From: SP5GCR1 sp965199685
GTDB lineage: Bacteria; Pseudomonadota; Gammaproteobacteria; Poriferisulfidales; Oxydemutatoraceae
DNA length: 64,000 nt
Reading direction: 5' to 3'
NCBI GenBank assembly: GCA_965199685.1
Contig: OZ241323.1
Span: 186,001 to 250,000, forward strand
Under the pieces are notes generated by a model. The model did not search any database, was not told where the DNA came from, and saw nothing but the letters and a program-made list of their open reading frames with translations. The translations under genes were made by a program, and so were the position numbers. Positions 42,443-51,917 of the stretch are shown here, piece after piece (the first letter of the stretch is position 1; each line of letters opens with the position of its first letter).

Positions 42443-43369
42443 TCACACGGAGTAGGGCATCTCTTCTTTTTGCAATGTGATGGTTTGGTTGTCTTCGGTT
42501 TTGATATGTAGATGAGGAGTGCTCAAGGTTTTAACTTGTACGCTGATAAGGGTGAAGGAATTATTAGGGGCTGTTGCATAACTGTCTACTACTAACCCAC
42601 AGGCTTCATCGTAATCGGGATGATAGACAGGGTCTCCGATTTTTATGTTGTCGCTTGCGGCGGAAAATAAATAGCAACGGCGTTTTACCTTCCCTAGATA
42701 ATGCGTGCGTGCAACAACTTCTTGCCCGGGATAGCATCCTTTGGAAAAACTCACCGCATCTATCAGGTCTAGGTTAGCCATTTGTGGTGTCAGTTTTTCG
42801 ATTGTCTGCGGATAGATGTTCGGTATTCCGCAAGCGATACTCGCGTAGTGCCATGCGTCGTACGAGGCAGGCGCATAGCCGATATCCAATGCGTGTTGCC
42901 ATGCCGATTGTATTTGGTCTGTGCTTACATACATAAAATAACGAGGCAGATGACCTGGTGCTTGTAGCATCGTGCTGTCGTCTTCTATTTTTGGGCGAAT
43001 GAAACCAATATAGCCTATGCCTGATAAATCGGCACTGACATCGTCAAGTTCAACTTTTGCCATCAACATATACATCTTTAGACGTTGGATTGTAGGTTCC
43101 ACTAGTTCGGAAGGCATTTGTAGGTAGATTGCGTCGTCTTGATAAAAAACGGTAAAACAAGCGAGGATGCGGCCTTTGGGATTGCATAGCGAACACAGCT
43201 GGGGTTGGTTCTCTTGCGGTTCCAGTTTGCAGCTGACTAGTTTGTTTAGAAATTCCTCTGCTTCTGGTCCGCCGACACGCAACAGACCTAATTGGTCTAA
43301 GAGGCAAACCGTCTTGGGCAGGTTTTGCAGCCATGCACGGTCAAGTGTTTTTAATTTGTCATTATTCAT
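42443..43369 (-). CDS. ygfZ: Folate-binding protein YgfZ (tRNA modification / Fe-S repair)
   Basis: Member of the YgfZ/CAF17 family, a folate-binding relative of the glycine-cleavage T protein needed for iron-sulfur enzymes such as MiaB. The diagnostic motif is KGCYPGQEVVARTHYLGKVKRR near residue 215. The N-terminal LGLLRVGGPEAEEFLNKLVS and LCNPKGRILACF also fit. 308 aa. It lies downstream of valS on the same strand; the 113-bp gap between them is largely filled by a MITE, so any read-through message carries that hairpin. Confidence 0.92.
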   Translation of the reverse strand: MNNDKLKTLDRAWLQNLPKTVCLLDQLGLLRVGGPEAEEFLNKLVSCKLEPQENQPQLCSLCNPKGRILACFTVFYQDDAIYLQMPSELVEPTIQRLKMYMLMAKVELDDVSADLSGIGYIGFIRPKIEDDSTMLQAPGHLPRYFMYVSTDQIQSAWQHALDIGYAPASYDAWHYASIACGIPNIYPQTIEKLTPQMANLDLIDAVSFSKGCYPGQEVVARTHYLGKVKRRCYLFSAASDNIKIGDPVYHPDYDEACGLVVDSYATAPNNSFTLISVQVKTLSTPHLHIKTEDNQTITLQKEEMPYSV

Positions 43370-43379
43370 CGTAGATTAT

Positions 43380-43469
43380 GGGCTGTTGAATAAGTATTGG
43401 CATCGCATGAACCCAACCGCTTGCGCCATCAGATTTACGCAAACGGCGGTTCTATTTTTCAACAGTCCC
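43380..43469. mobile_element. Short MITE (90 bp) between valS and ygfZ
   Basis: Ends GGGCTGTTGAATAAG and, read inward, GGGACTGTTGAAAAA. Flanked by ATTAT at 43375-43379 and 43470-43474, a probable 5-bp target duplication. The only internal module is the ACCGCTTGCGCCATCAGATT type with AAACGGCGGTTCTA. The smallest intact member in the window. Confidence 0.85.
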
Positions 43470-43481
43470 ATTATATCCTTG

Positions 43482-46316
43482 CTAGTTATTATCCTCTAAC
43501 GAGGCAAGTTGAGCATCGTATTTTTCTAATTGCATTTTCATTGTTTGCAGCGTCTCTTTTTGTTTTCTGACGACCTCAGGAGGTGCGTTGTTGATAAAGT
43601 TCTCATCATTAATTCGTGTTTGTAGTTTTACTATAGCTTGAGAAATTTTGATGCTTTCGTTTTTTAACCGTGTCTGTTCCGCTTTAACATCGATTAATCC
43701 TTCTATGGGGATTAACACCTTCACCGTATTGACCAGCATTGTAGCACTGGGTGGTGGTTGTGCAGTGTCGTCTAGATATTCTACGGTGGTTATTTTTGCT
43801 AACGCGTTGATGATTTCTCCGTATTGTTGAAAGAGCAGACGATCGAGTTCGGTATATCCTTGTATTAGAACCGGCACCTTGATCGCCGGTGAGATATTCA
43901 TCTCAGAGCGTACTTGGCGTATAGAGCTTACATAGCTCTGTAGCAAAGTTATGGTTTGTTCTGCCGATTCACCTTGATAATCCGGTAATTCGGGATAGCT
44001 TTGCGTTTGTATGCTGTCGCCGATGTCGCCGGTCAACGGTTTGATCTGATGCCATATTTCTTCGGTGATAAAAGGAATAATCGGGTGTAGTGCTTTGAGT
44101 ATATGGTTGAGCGTTGTAATCAGACAAGCGAGGTTTTGCTCTTTGATTTCGGGTTTTGCATCGCTTGCCTGCATCAGTTTGACTATTTCTAAATACCAAT
44201 CGCAAAAATCGTGCCATACAAACTCGTACAGCAGCGAGGCTATTAAATCAAAACGGCAAGTTTTATAGTGTTGCTTAATCTTTTGCAGTGTTTGCGCCAG
44301 GCGTATTTGTATCCATTGATCTGGCTTCGAGTATTGCTCAAAACGATAAGCATCGTGTGTGTTCGGATTCGGAGTGTTGTTTTCGCAAAGCATGGTCGTA
44401 AATCGTGCTGCGTTCCACAGCTTATTGCAGAAGTTGCGGTAGCCTTCTAGACGTTTGGTATCAAACCTAATATCGCGCCCAGTTGATGCCATTGCGGTGA
44501 ACATAAAGCGCAACGCGTCGGTGCCGTATGCCTTGATGCCTTGCGGATATTGCTTTTTGGTGTCGCGTTCTATCTGACCGGCGAGTTTGGGTTGCATCAA
44601 GTTGGCAGTGCGCTTGTCAATCAGTTCATCTAATGAAATGCCTGCTATCAGGTCGATAGGGTCTAGTATATTGCCTTTGGATTTAGACATTTTTTGACCT
44701 TTGGCATCTCGAACCAGCCCGTGAACATAAACTTCCTTAAAGGGGATTTGCTCTGTGAGTTCTATGCTTGCCATGACCATGCGCGCAACCCAAAAGAAAA
44801 TAATATCAAAGCCAGTGACCAATATATTGGTCGGGAAGTAGTGCTTGAGTTCGGCACTTTTATGCGGCCACCCTAAGGTGGAAAACGGCCATAGAGCGGA
44901 TGAGAACCAGGTATCCAATACATCCTCGTCTTGCTTTAGTGGCAATCCGGCTTCTAAGTTATAGCGTTTGCGCACATCGGCTTCTGAGTGTCCTACATAG
45001 ATAGAGCCATCTTCGTCGTACCAAACCGGAATACGATGTCCCCACCAAAGTTGGCGGCTGATACACCAATCTTGTATCTGTTCCAACCATGAGAAATAGG
45101 TTTGTTGCCATCGCTCAGGGATAAATTGTATTTTCTTCGTTTGCACTGCGTCAACGGCAGCTTGTGCCATGCTATCAGTGCTTACAAACCACTGTTCAGT
45201 CAACAACGGTTCAATGACACTATGGCTACGATCGCCGCGTGGTATATGCATGCGATAGTCCTTTACTTGCGCAAGCAAGTTTAGTTTTTCAAGGTCGGCG
45301 AGGACTTTGGCGCGCCCGTCGTAGCGTTCTAAGCCTTGATATGCTTCGGGCACTTGGTCGTTCAGATAAGCTCGTTTGTCAAATATATTGATTGCATCAA
45401 AGGTTTGTTCGTCGCCGGTTTCTATGGTATCTGGATCCGAGGATCTATGTAACCCGTGTTTTTTGCCTATTTCGTAGTCGTTGAAATCGTGCGCTGGGGT
45501 GATTTTCACGCAACCTGACCCGAACTCCGGGTCTACATGTGCATCGGCAATAATCGGAATCTTGCGGGATGTTAATGGTAGATTGATGAGGTGTCCGATT
45601 AGGTGCTGGTAGCGTGGATCTTCGGGATTGACGGCAACTGCCATATCACCCAGCATGGTTTCCGGACGAGTAGTAGCAACGATGACATGGTCATTTTTAT
45701 CCGCCGGCTTGCTCAATGGGTATTTTAGATACCAGAGCTTTCCTGCTTCTTCTTCGGTGACGACTTCAAGGTCAGAGACTGCGGTTTGTAGCACCGGATC
45801 CCAGTTAACCAAACGTTTTCCTTTATAGATTAGACCTCTTTCGTAAAGGGTGATAAAGGCTTCGCGAACTGCATAGGATAGATTGTCGTCCATCGTAAAA
45901 CATTCTCGCGACCAATCGGGTGATGCTCCGAGTCTTCTGAGTTGTTGTGTGATTTGGTTACCCGATTCGCGTTTCCATTCCCATACCTTTGATATGAATT
46001 CCTCGCGTGTTAGTTCATTGCGCTTGACACCTAGCTTTTCCAATCTCCGTTCTACGACCATTTGGGTGGCAATTCCGGCGTGGTCGGTGCCGACTTGCCA
46101 AAGCACATTTTTACCCAACATGCGGTGGTAGCGTACGAGGTTGTCCATCAGGCTGATTTGGAATGCATGTCCCATATGCAACACACCAGTTACATTGGGC
46201 GGCGGTATCATGATGCAATAGGGTTTGCCTTCGCCTTGTGGTTCAAAGATACCGGACACCTCCCATTGTTGGTACCAGTATTGTTCAATTTGTTGTGGAT
46301 TGTATATTTTTTCCAT
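43482..46316 (-). CDS. valS: Valyl-tRNA synthetase
   Basis: Class I synthetase, 944 aa from the ATG at 46316 (MEKIYNPQQIEQYWYQQWE). The frame stays open 69 bp further but without family sequence, so the shorter start is used. HIGH-type motif PPPNVTGVLHMGHAF, editing domain with VATTRPETMLGDMAVAVNP and GSGCVKITPAHDFNDYE, KMSKS motif GQKMSKSKGN, and a C-terminal coiled-coil (LIDVKAEQTRLKNESIKISQAIVKLQTRI). Downstream of pepA as in many gammaproteobacteria, but holC is missing between them. Confidence 0.97.
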   Translation of the reverse strand: MEKIYNPQQIEQYWYQQWEVSGIFEPQGEGKPYCIMIPPPNVTGVLHMGHAFQISLMDNLVRYHRMLGKNVLWQVGTDHAGIATQMVVERRLEKLGVKRNELTREEFISKVWEWKRESGNQITQQLRRLGASPDWSRECFTMDDNLSYAVREAFITLYERGLIYKGKRLVNWDPVLQTAVSDLEVVTEEEAGKLWYLKYPLSKPADKNDHVIVATTRPETMLGDMAVAVNPEDPRYQHLIGHLINLPLTSRKIPIIADAHVDPEFGSGCVKITPAHDFNDYEIGKKHGLHRSSDPDTIETGDEQTFDAINIFDKRAYLNDQVPEAYQGLERYDGRAKVLADLEKLNLLAQVKDYRMHIPRGDRSHSVIEPLLTEQWFVSTDSMAQAAVDAVQTKKIQFIPERWQQTYFSWLEQIQDWCISRQLWWGHRIPVWYDEDGSIYVGHSEADVRKRYNLEAGLPLKQDEDVLDTWFSSALWPFSTLGWPHKSAELKHYFPTNILVTGFDIIFFWVARMVMASIELTEQIPFKEVYVHGLVRDAKGQKMSKSKGNILDPIDLIAGISLDELIDKRTANLMQPKLAGQIERDTKKQYPQGIKAYGTDALRFMFTAMASTGRDIRFDTKRLEGYRNFCNKLWNAARFTTMLCENNTPNPNTHDAYRFEQYSKPDQWIQIRLAQTLQKIKQHYKTCRFDLIASLLYEFVWHDFCDWYLEIVKLMQASDAKPEIKEQNLACLITTLNHILKALHPIIPFITEEIWHQIKPLTGDIGDSIQTQSYPELPDYQGESAEQTITLLQSYVSSIRQVRSEMNISPAIKVPVLIQGYTELDRLLFQQYGEIINALAKITTVEYLDDTAQPPPSATMLVNTVKVLIPIEGLIDVKAEQTRLKNESIKISQAIVKLQTRINDENFINNAPPEVVRKQKETLQTMKMQLEKYDAQLASLEDNN

Positions 46317-46385
46317 ATAACGGTAAGTTAGTGAGGGTGTCCGAGAGTGGGTAAGATTGATGGGTGAACGCGTTGGTTTGTGCAA

Positions 46386-46575
46386 TTACGGTATTGGTGC
46401 ATTCCCCTCCTTTGGAGGGGTGGCAGGCGCAGCCTGACGGGGTGGTTTTTTGGTTACCCACCATTTAGGACAAGCCTTAGCTTGTCCGACCTACATGCCC
46501 GTGTTAAGGTTCTGCACAATGTTACGCCGTTTGTGCAACCGCAACAAACGGCGGTTCTATTTTTCAATAGTCCCA
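46386..46575. repeat. Inverted, near full-length relative of the 19422 MITE
   Basis: Read on the reverse strand it matches the 19422-19616 MITE along its whole length (GTAGGTCGGACAAGCTAAGG, then CTAAATGGTGGGTA, then the CCACCCCGTCAGGC module). Its 9-9-9 hairpin (46526-46552) has a different stem, GCCGTTTGT / ACAAACGGC. One end is clear, TTTTTCAATAGTCCC at 46561-46575; the other is lost. It separates valS from pepA. Confidence 0.8.
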
Positions 46576-46596
46576 AGTGACATTTCATTATTGGGG

Positions 46597-48084
46597 CTAA
46601 TTGGATTTGCTATGGGAAATTAAAAATTGGGTGAGTAGCGGCACTGGACGACCAGTTGATCCTTTTTTAGCACCAGTGAACCATGCCACACCAGCAACAT
46701 CCATATGCGCCCATCGGTGTTCTTTGGTGAAGCGCGATAAAAAGCACGCTGCGGTAATCGTTCCTGCCCATCGTCCGCCTATGTTTGCCATATCGGCAAA
46801 ATTGCTGTCCAGTTGGGATTGGTATTCATCCCACATTGGTAGTTGCCAAGTAGAATCTCCCGATTCCTTGCCTGCTTCAATTAATTCATCGGCAAGGGCT
46901 TGGTCGTTTGCCATCAGACCACTGGTTACTTTTCCCAAAGCGACTACACATGCCCCAGTTAGCGTTGCAACATCTACGATACATTCGGGTTTATATTCTT
47001 GTTGCACATAGGTCAAGGCATCGCATAATACCAACCTGCCTTCGGCATCAGTATTCAAAATCTCGACGGTTTGTCCAGACATCGTTTTGACTATGTCACC
47101 GGGTTTGCTCGCCTTGCCGCCCGGCATATTTTCGGCACATGCGAGTACGCCTACGACATTGATTGGCAAGCCTAAGCGGACGCAAAAAGCCATCGTGCCC
47201 AAAACACTGCCGGCACCGCTCATATCAAATTTCATCTCGTCCATCGCAGAACTCGGCTTGATGGAGATACCGCCGGTATCAAAAGTGATTCCTTTGCCTA
47301 CGATGGCTACGGGTGCTTTGGTTTTGGCGGCACCGCAATACTCTATGCAGATGATATAGCCGGGCTCAACACTCCCTTGGCTCACCGATAAAAATGCACC
47401 CATTTCCATACTCCTCATTTTCTTTTCATCTAAGACCTTTATATGCAGTTTTTTTGAACTGCTTGCCAGCTTTTTCGCTTGTTTCGTTATATAGGTCGGA
47501 GTACAGATATTCGGAGGCAGGTCACCCAGCTCACGGGCAAGGTCCATACCGTGCGCTATGGCATCGGCTTCTTTGACCGCTCGCCTTGTTTCGGTGTTTT
47601 CCTCAAGAACTTGAAAAGTACAACGTTCTAGATTGATTTTTTTAGTTTTGTCGGAACTTCGCGTTGTGGTGTAACGATAGCAAGCCTGATGCAGTGCAAG
47701 TGCCAACTGGCGTAAGCACCATGCGTCGTTAAGACTGCGGCTATTTATTTCCGATAAACAATATAGAACTGATTTGAGATTAAGTTTAAAAACTTGTTCG
47801 GCGACACTTGAAGCGATTTGGTTCAAGCGATTTCGATTAAACTTAGCTTTGGTTCCCAATCCCACTAAGATAATCGTTTTGTGGCGAGTTTGGGGCGCAT
47901 GCACAATCAGGTGTTTTTTGAATTTAGGCACAAAATCCGTGTGGGCTACGGTTTTTTTCAGAAAGCCGTCGCTCAACTCGTCTATTTGGGCGTATACTTT
48001 AGATTTACTTTTCTCAAAAAGTGGTATAACAGTACATTGACTAGATAATTTACTGATATCTTTGGAAGTAGTAATAATTTGCAT
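46597..48084 (-). CDS. pepA: Leucyl aminopeptidase (cytosol aminopeptidase)
   Basis: M17 metallo-aminopeptidase, 495 aa. The catalytic C-terminal domain has VGKGITFDTGGISIKPSSAMDEMKFDMSGA and the signature NTDAEGRLVLCDAL, which supply the two-metal ligands. WAHMDVAGVAWF and TGRPVPLLTQFL close the protein. In E. coli PepA is also a DNA-binding protein for Xer recombination; nothing here shows that role. Divergent from lptF across 74 bp. Confidence 0.95.
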   Translation of the reverse strand: MQIITTSKDISKLSSQCTVIPLFEKSKSKVYAQIDELSDGFLKKTVAHTDFVPKFKKHLIVHAPQTRHKTIILVGLGTKAKFNRNRLNQIASSVAEQVFKLNLKSVLYCLSEINSRSLNDAWCLRQLALALHQACYRYTTTRSSDKTKKINLERCTFQVLEENTETRRAVKEADAIAHGMDLARELGDLPPNICTPTYITKQAKKLASSSKKLHIKVLDEKKMRSMEMGAFLSVSQGSVEPGYIICIEYCGAAKTKAPVAIVGKGITFDTGGISIKPSSAMDEMKFDMSGAGSVLGTMAFCVRLGLPINVVGVLACAENMPGGKASKPGDIVKTMSGQTVEILNTDAEGRLVLCDALTYVQQEYKPECIVDVATLTGACVVALGKVTSGLMANDQALADELIEAGKESGDSTWQLPMWDEYQSQLDSNFADMANIGGRWAGTITAACFLSRFTKEHRWAHMDVAGVAWFTGAKKGSTGRPVPLLTQFLISHSKSN

Positions 48085-48104
48085 TTTTGACCTCTCTATG
48101 TTGA

Positions 48105-48133
48105 TTGATATTCCGACTATTCTACCCTATGAA
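48105..48133 (+). promoter_or_regulatory. Putative promoter for lptFG
   Basis: TTGATA at 48105-48110, 17-bp spacing, TATGAA at 48128-48133, about 25 bp before the lptF ATG. It falls in the short divergent gap shared with pepA. Confidence 0.4.
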
Positions 48134-48158
48134 TGCATAGGCTTTATAGTAATTTGTG

Positions 48159-49217
48159 ATGAAAGTTTTTGATTATTATCTATTTCGCAGTCTGCTCAAA
48201 AACCTACTTTTGGTTATTTTCATTTTGGTATTGATTATCGGCGGGCGTTTGCTTATCGAATTATCGTCTAAAGCCGCACAGGGTTCTTATCCTGCCGATA
48301 TCGTATCAGTACTCCTAACTTTAGGGCTTGCCGATACGATGATTCATCTACTTCCCTTTTGTGCATTGCTTGCAATTATTCTTACCCTCGGAAATCTATA
48401 CCAAAATAATGAAATCTATGCAGCTTATACGATTTGTATTAGCAAGTCCGATATTTATCGGGTATTACTGCGATTCGTGGTGCCGCTGAGTGCATTATTG
48501 TTTTATCTAGTGCTTGAAATAGTGCCTGTTATACAACAGCACATTGATTTCACTAAACAAGAGGCTCGCCAACGCACTGATTTGAGCGTAGTCAAGGAGG
48601 GTTATCTGAGCCGTATAGATGGGGGCGTGCTGTTTGTAGAGCGAGCGCGAAATAACGAGCTTGAGGGTGTATTCGTTGCGCTTGAAGACGAAGAACAATT
48701 GACTATAACGACGGCAGAGCAAGGGAAGCAGATACTAGACAAGACCGGGACTAAGCAGTTATATTTGGAAAGCGGCGATTTTTATAGAAGCTATGCGAGC
48801 ACTGCCCATGAAGTTTCTTTTTACACCATTGATTATAAAAGCCACCGCATACAATTGCCCGAACAGGAGATACAGCCGAGAAATTATGATCCCGAGAGTT
48901 TCGATTTTTTGACACTTTGGCATGCAGATAGTTTGGAGGCACAAGCCGAATTACAAATGCGCTTATCGATACCTTTGGTTCTGCTGGTGTTGCTACCGTT
49001 TGTAGAGTGGTTGAGCCGTTCTTCGCCCAAGCGTTATAGACAACAAGCCAAACTTGCATTGGGAATCGTCGTGTTTTTGGTTTATTCAAATTTGGCAATA
49101 CTAATGAGTAGTTTTATAGAAAGCGGGCAGTTGCCGGCGGCAATTGGTGTTTGGCCCTTACACCTCACGGTTTTTCTTATTGCCGTTGTCTTAGCAGCAC
49201 GGCGAGATGTTTATTGA
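48159..49217 (+). CDS. lptF: LPS export permease LptF
   Basis: Inner-membrane subunit of the LptB2FG ABC transporter that extracts lipopolysaccharide and pushes it onto the LptC-LptA bridge. 352 aa with the YjgP/YjgQ architecture: N-terminal helices (VFDYYLFRSLLKNLLLVIFILVLIIGGRLLIELSSKAAQG, IHLLPFCALLAIILTLGNLYQNNE), a periplasmic beta-jellyroll (around EGYLSRIDGGVLFVERARNNELEGVFV) and C-terminal helices. ATG at 48159 follows an in-frame GTG; both are possible. Overlaps lptG by 11 bp. Confidence 0.93.
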   Translation: MKVFDYYLFRSLLKNLLLVIFILVLIIGGRLLIELSSKAAQGSYPADIVSVLLTLGLADTMIHLLPFCALLAIILTLGNLYQNNEIYAAYTICISKSDIYRVLLRFVVPLSALLFYLVLEIVPVIQQHIDFTKQEARQRTDLSVVKEGYLSRIDGGVLFVERARNNELEGVFVALEDEEQLTITTAEQGKQILDKTGTKQLYLESGDFYRSYASTAHEVSFYTIDYKSHRIQLPEQEIQPRNYDPESFDFLTLWHADSLEAQAELQMRLSIPLVLLVLLPFVEWLSRSSPKRYRQQAKLALGIVVFLVYSNLAILMSSFIESGQLPAAIGVWPLHLTVFLIAVVLAARRDVY

Positions 49218-50310
49218 TGCGATGCGAACTATGAGATTATACATCGTAGATTTTTATTTGGCGCGTCAGCTGTTGACAGGTATCGTAGTGGCTTTGCTCG
49301 CTCTGCTTGCCATAGACGGCGTGATAGATTTTCTTGATGAAATAGATAAAGTTGATGCCGACTATCCCATAGGGACAATGTTGTTTTACAGTCTATTGGA
49401 GATTGCCATCAGTGCTTATGAATTATTGCCCATAGCCGTTTTATTGGGTTGTTTGGTGGGTTTGGGAAGCATGGCCGTTAATTTTGAGTTTTTGGCGTTG
49501 CGCGCCTGCGGTTATACCCGTATGCGTATTGCCTACTCTATTTTAGCGGTGGGTGCTTTGCTAATGATTGGCACCTTTATCTACGGAGATCTCGTCGTGC
49601 CTAAAGCACAGTATCGGCAGTATGAAATCAAGCATTGTTGCGAACAACAGTCGCATTTTTTTGAATCGGATGCTGGTTATTGGCTGCGTGAAGGGGACTA
49701 TTTCGTTAACTTCAAAACCTTATTAAACGATGATGAATATCTGGATGTCAATGTGTTTGAACTCAATCAAGACTATCGTCTACTACGACATATCAAGGCG
49801 AGGTGGGCGGTTGCTTCAATTGATGAAAGGATATTGGTTTTGCACGATGCCGAACTTTTTCTATTCGAGGAGGAAAATCGTATCCAAAAGCGTATTGCCG
49901 AGCGACTGCAAATCCCTTTTACAATATCGGAACTGACTCACACTATGCCCGAGACCCTAAGGCAAGAGCATATGAACTTCCGTCAGCTGTATGCTTATAT
50001 CCAATTTCTGAAACGCTCCGAGCTAAATACTGATGTTCACGAACTGGCTTTGTGGACGCGTTTTAGTACGATGCTGTCTATCTTGGTTGTGATATTGCTT
50101 GCTATACCATGGATATTCGGATCAGTGCAAAGTGCCACGATGGGAAAACGGTTTTTCACTGCCATTCTATTGGGTTTGTCGTATATCATCGTGAGCCAAA
50201 TTTTTGGCAATTTATCAATCAGCTACCATTTTCCGGCGTGGTTGGGAGCATTTTTGCCGGTTATCCTTTTTTCGCTGTTGGGTTTTTATCTGTTGAGGGT
50301 GATACGCTGA
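49207..50310 (+). CDS. lptG: LPS export permease LptG
   Basis: Partner of LptF in the same transporter. 367 aa: LYIVDFYLARQLLTGIVVALLALLAIDGVIDFLDEIDKV at the N-terminus, LLPIAVLLGCLVGLGSMAVNFEFLALRACGYT in the second helix and coupling region, a periplasmic domain, and three C-terminal helices ending LLRVIR. In-frame ATG codons at 49222 and 49231 are alternative starts, since none has a convincing ribosome-binding site. The 3' end overlaps the convergent RDD gene by about 50 bp. Confidence 0.93.
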   Translation: MFIDAMRTMRLYIVDFYLARQLLTGIVVALLALLAIDGVIDFLDEIDKVDADYPIGTMLFYSLLEIAISAYELLPIAVLLGCLVGLGSMAVNFEFLALRACGYTRMRIAYSILAVGALLMIGTFIYGDLVVPKAQYRQYEIKHCCEQQSHFFESDAGYWLREGDYFVNFKTLLNDDEYLDVNVFELNQDYRLLRHIKARWAVASIDERILVLHDAELFLFEEENRIQKRIAERLQIPFTISELTHTMPETLRQEHMNFRQLYAYIQFLKRSELNTDVHELALWTRFSTMLSILVVILLAIPWIFGSVQSATMGKRFFTAILLGLSYIIVSQIFGNLSISYHFPAWLGAFLPVILFSLLGFYLLRVIR

Positions 50311-50716
50311 TCAATCGGGTCTTTGACAGTATGTCGTGCCAAGCACGATTTTGGTCATCAAAAAGCGCATGGATAAACCCAAAGCCCAACACTATTGACG
50401 AGAAAACAGCACAAACAATACGCAACGATGCTTTTTCCCATCCTATTGAGCAACCTTCCAAGTCTACGATGCGTATTTTCCATGTTTTCATACCGAGTGT
50501 TTGACCGCCGTAGACCCAGAAGCCTACATAGTACAGAGGAATTAGTGCATAGATAAAAAACACATAGAATGAATATCCTGCTTGACCTTGTTGTATGCCT
50601 GAGATCACCCACGGCAAACTTGCAATGAGCAGAACTGCAAACAATAAAATCAAGTCATACACTATTGCGCCTAAGCGTCTGGCTAATCCGATATTATTCA
50701 TAGAAGCAATGGGCAT
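50261..50716 (-). CDS. RDD-family membrane protein
   Basis: About 150 aa with the RDD signature: ARRLGAIVYDLILLFAVLLIASLPWV (Arg and Asp in helix 1), a second helix YALIPLYYVGFWVYGGQTLGMKTWKIRIVD, and IVLGFGFIHALFDDQNRAWHDILSKTR with the conserved WHD motif. The family's transport role is not settled. An internal Met (MNNIGLARRLG, from 50701) may be the true start. The tail-to-tail overlap with lptG is common in gammaproteobacteria. Confidence 0.88.
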   Translation of the reverse strand: MPIASMNNIGLARRLGAIVYDLILLFAVLLIASLPWVISGIQQGQAGYSFYVFFIYALIPLYYVGFWVYGGQTLGMKTWKIRIVDLEGCSIGWEKASLRIVCAVFSSIVLGFGFIHALFDDQNRAWHDILSKTRLISVSPSTDKNPTAKKG

Positions 50717-50733
50717 TCAAAAAATACTAATGT

Positions 50734-50930
50734 GGTGTTGTTGAAAAAGTGTCTGCATTGGTACATTCCCCTCCTTTGGAGGGGTGGCAGGCCTATGCAC
50801 TTTGTAATGTATGCGTTTAGCAATCATGCTATGGTTCTGCACAACGTTACGCCGATTGACCTACTGGCTCAATCGGCGATTCCATCTGACGGGGTGGTTG
50901 TGGTGGTTCTGCACTATTTTTCAACCCTGA
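50734..50930. repeat. MITE-like element with degenerate ends
   Basis: The left end GTTGTTGAAAAAGTG and the right end ATTTTTCAACCCTGA resemble the MITE termini. Inside are the CCCCTCC palindrome, a 9-9-9 hairpin at 50851-50877 (GCCGATTGA, loop CCTACTGGC, TCAATCGGC) and the GGGGTGGTTGTGGTGG module. It closely resembles the interior found around 1110-1260. Confidence 0.75.
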
Positions 50931-50937
50931 TAAATGG

Positions 50938-51858
50938 TTATTCGTATCTGGCAAGATAGGGCTTTACGCATTGGTATCGTTTAGAGGCAAGGAATGCCTG
51001 AAAAACATTTTTCCTGACCGTTATATCTCGCTTGGTTGATTTTTTTTGATAATCTCTGGCACTTTTGGCTAAGTGATGACTATAAAACCACTCTCTACTT
51101 TCCCCTTGTTTCGAGAGTCCTGTATAGTAATCATAGTTATCCATGAAAGCCCTGTAACGTTCATCGGATGCGTTCAAAAAATATCTGAGGCGGGATATTT
51201 CTCTTTCCGGGCATGTCAGTAAATCTTCATAGTATATAACCATTTTGTTTCCACTAAAACAATCGTAGGTAGCTATTAATTCTAAATAAACGATAGCCTC
51301 ATAAAAAAATTGATTGGAAATTTGATAATTACCTAGGTTTTTAAGATGTGTATGATAATCTCTAATCAGCAACACAATAGCTGAAGTGGAAGTCGTTTTA
51401 TAAACATCATGGGATTTATAAAGAATGAAAGGATTTTCAGGATTTACATGAGCCAGGGGGTGTTCTTCACTAGGGAAAGTATTTAAGTAAATAGGAACAT
51501 CTCTAGGGTTATCTTTGCAACCATGAGTAGGGCAACCGCTAAGATATTCAGATATAAAACGAACCCAATGATTGCCGCTTCTAGGGAATGACCATAGTGC
51601 ATCGTGATTAAAAACATAAAATTGTTTATCATGGTCACGGGCTTCTTTTTCCATAATCAACTTATCTAAGCATGTATTTAATGATAAGTCTGAGAGTGCC
51701 ATATGAAAAAATGAGTCACTATCGCTTCTATCGGCTGATAACAAAATTGAACAGAGCAATCTGTTAGCTGTTGTAGAAAAAAATGAGTCACTATCGCTTC
51801 TACCTAACAGATTAATTGATCTTGATATAAAATAATCTTTAGGTAATTTGCAAGGCAT
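50938..51858 (-). CDS. Sulfotransferase-like protein
   Basis: Shows the PAPS-binding signature of the sulfotransferase fold: ALWSFPRSGNHWVRFISEYLSG (5'-phosphosulfate loop) and later TSAIVLLIRDYHTHLKNLGNY (3'-phosphate region), plus KMVIYYEDLLTCPEREISRLRYFL. Likely transfers sulfate to a glycan or small molecule in the cytoplasm. The first 50 residues hold a tandem 24-residue repeat (RSDSDSFF occurs twice), encoded by a 72-bp DNA duplication. The native start may instead be the Met at 51702 (MALSDLSLNTCLDKL) or later. Divergent from pip. Confidence 0.75.
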   Translation of the reverse strand: MPCKLPKDYFISRSINLLGRSDSDSFFSTTANRLLCSILLSADRSDSDSFFHMALSDLSLNTCLDKLIMEKEARDHDKQFYVFNHDALWSFPRSGNHWVRFISEYLSGCPTHGCKDNPRDVPIYLNTFPSEEHPLAHVNPENPFILYKSHDVYKTTSTSAIVLLIRDYHTHLKNLGNYQISNQFFYEAIVYLELIATYDCFSGNKMVIYYEDLLTCPEREISRLRYFLNASDERYRAFMDNYDYYTGLSKQGESREWFYSHHLAKSARDYQKKSTKRDITVRKNVFQAFLASKRYQCVKPYLARYE

Positions 51859-51917
51859 TGATAGTATCAGATAAGTAGTATTAAACGTTATTTTAGCATC
51901 TATACGAAAAAGAAGTT

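Noticed and set aside
46317..46385. An upstream TTG start for valS.
   Set aside because: The added 23 residues do not resemble ValS, while MEKIYNPQQIEQYWYQQWE is the usual beginning.
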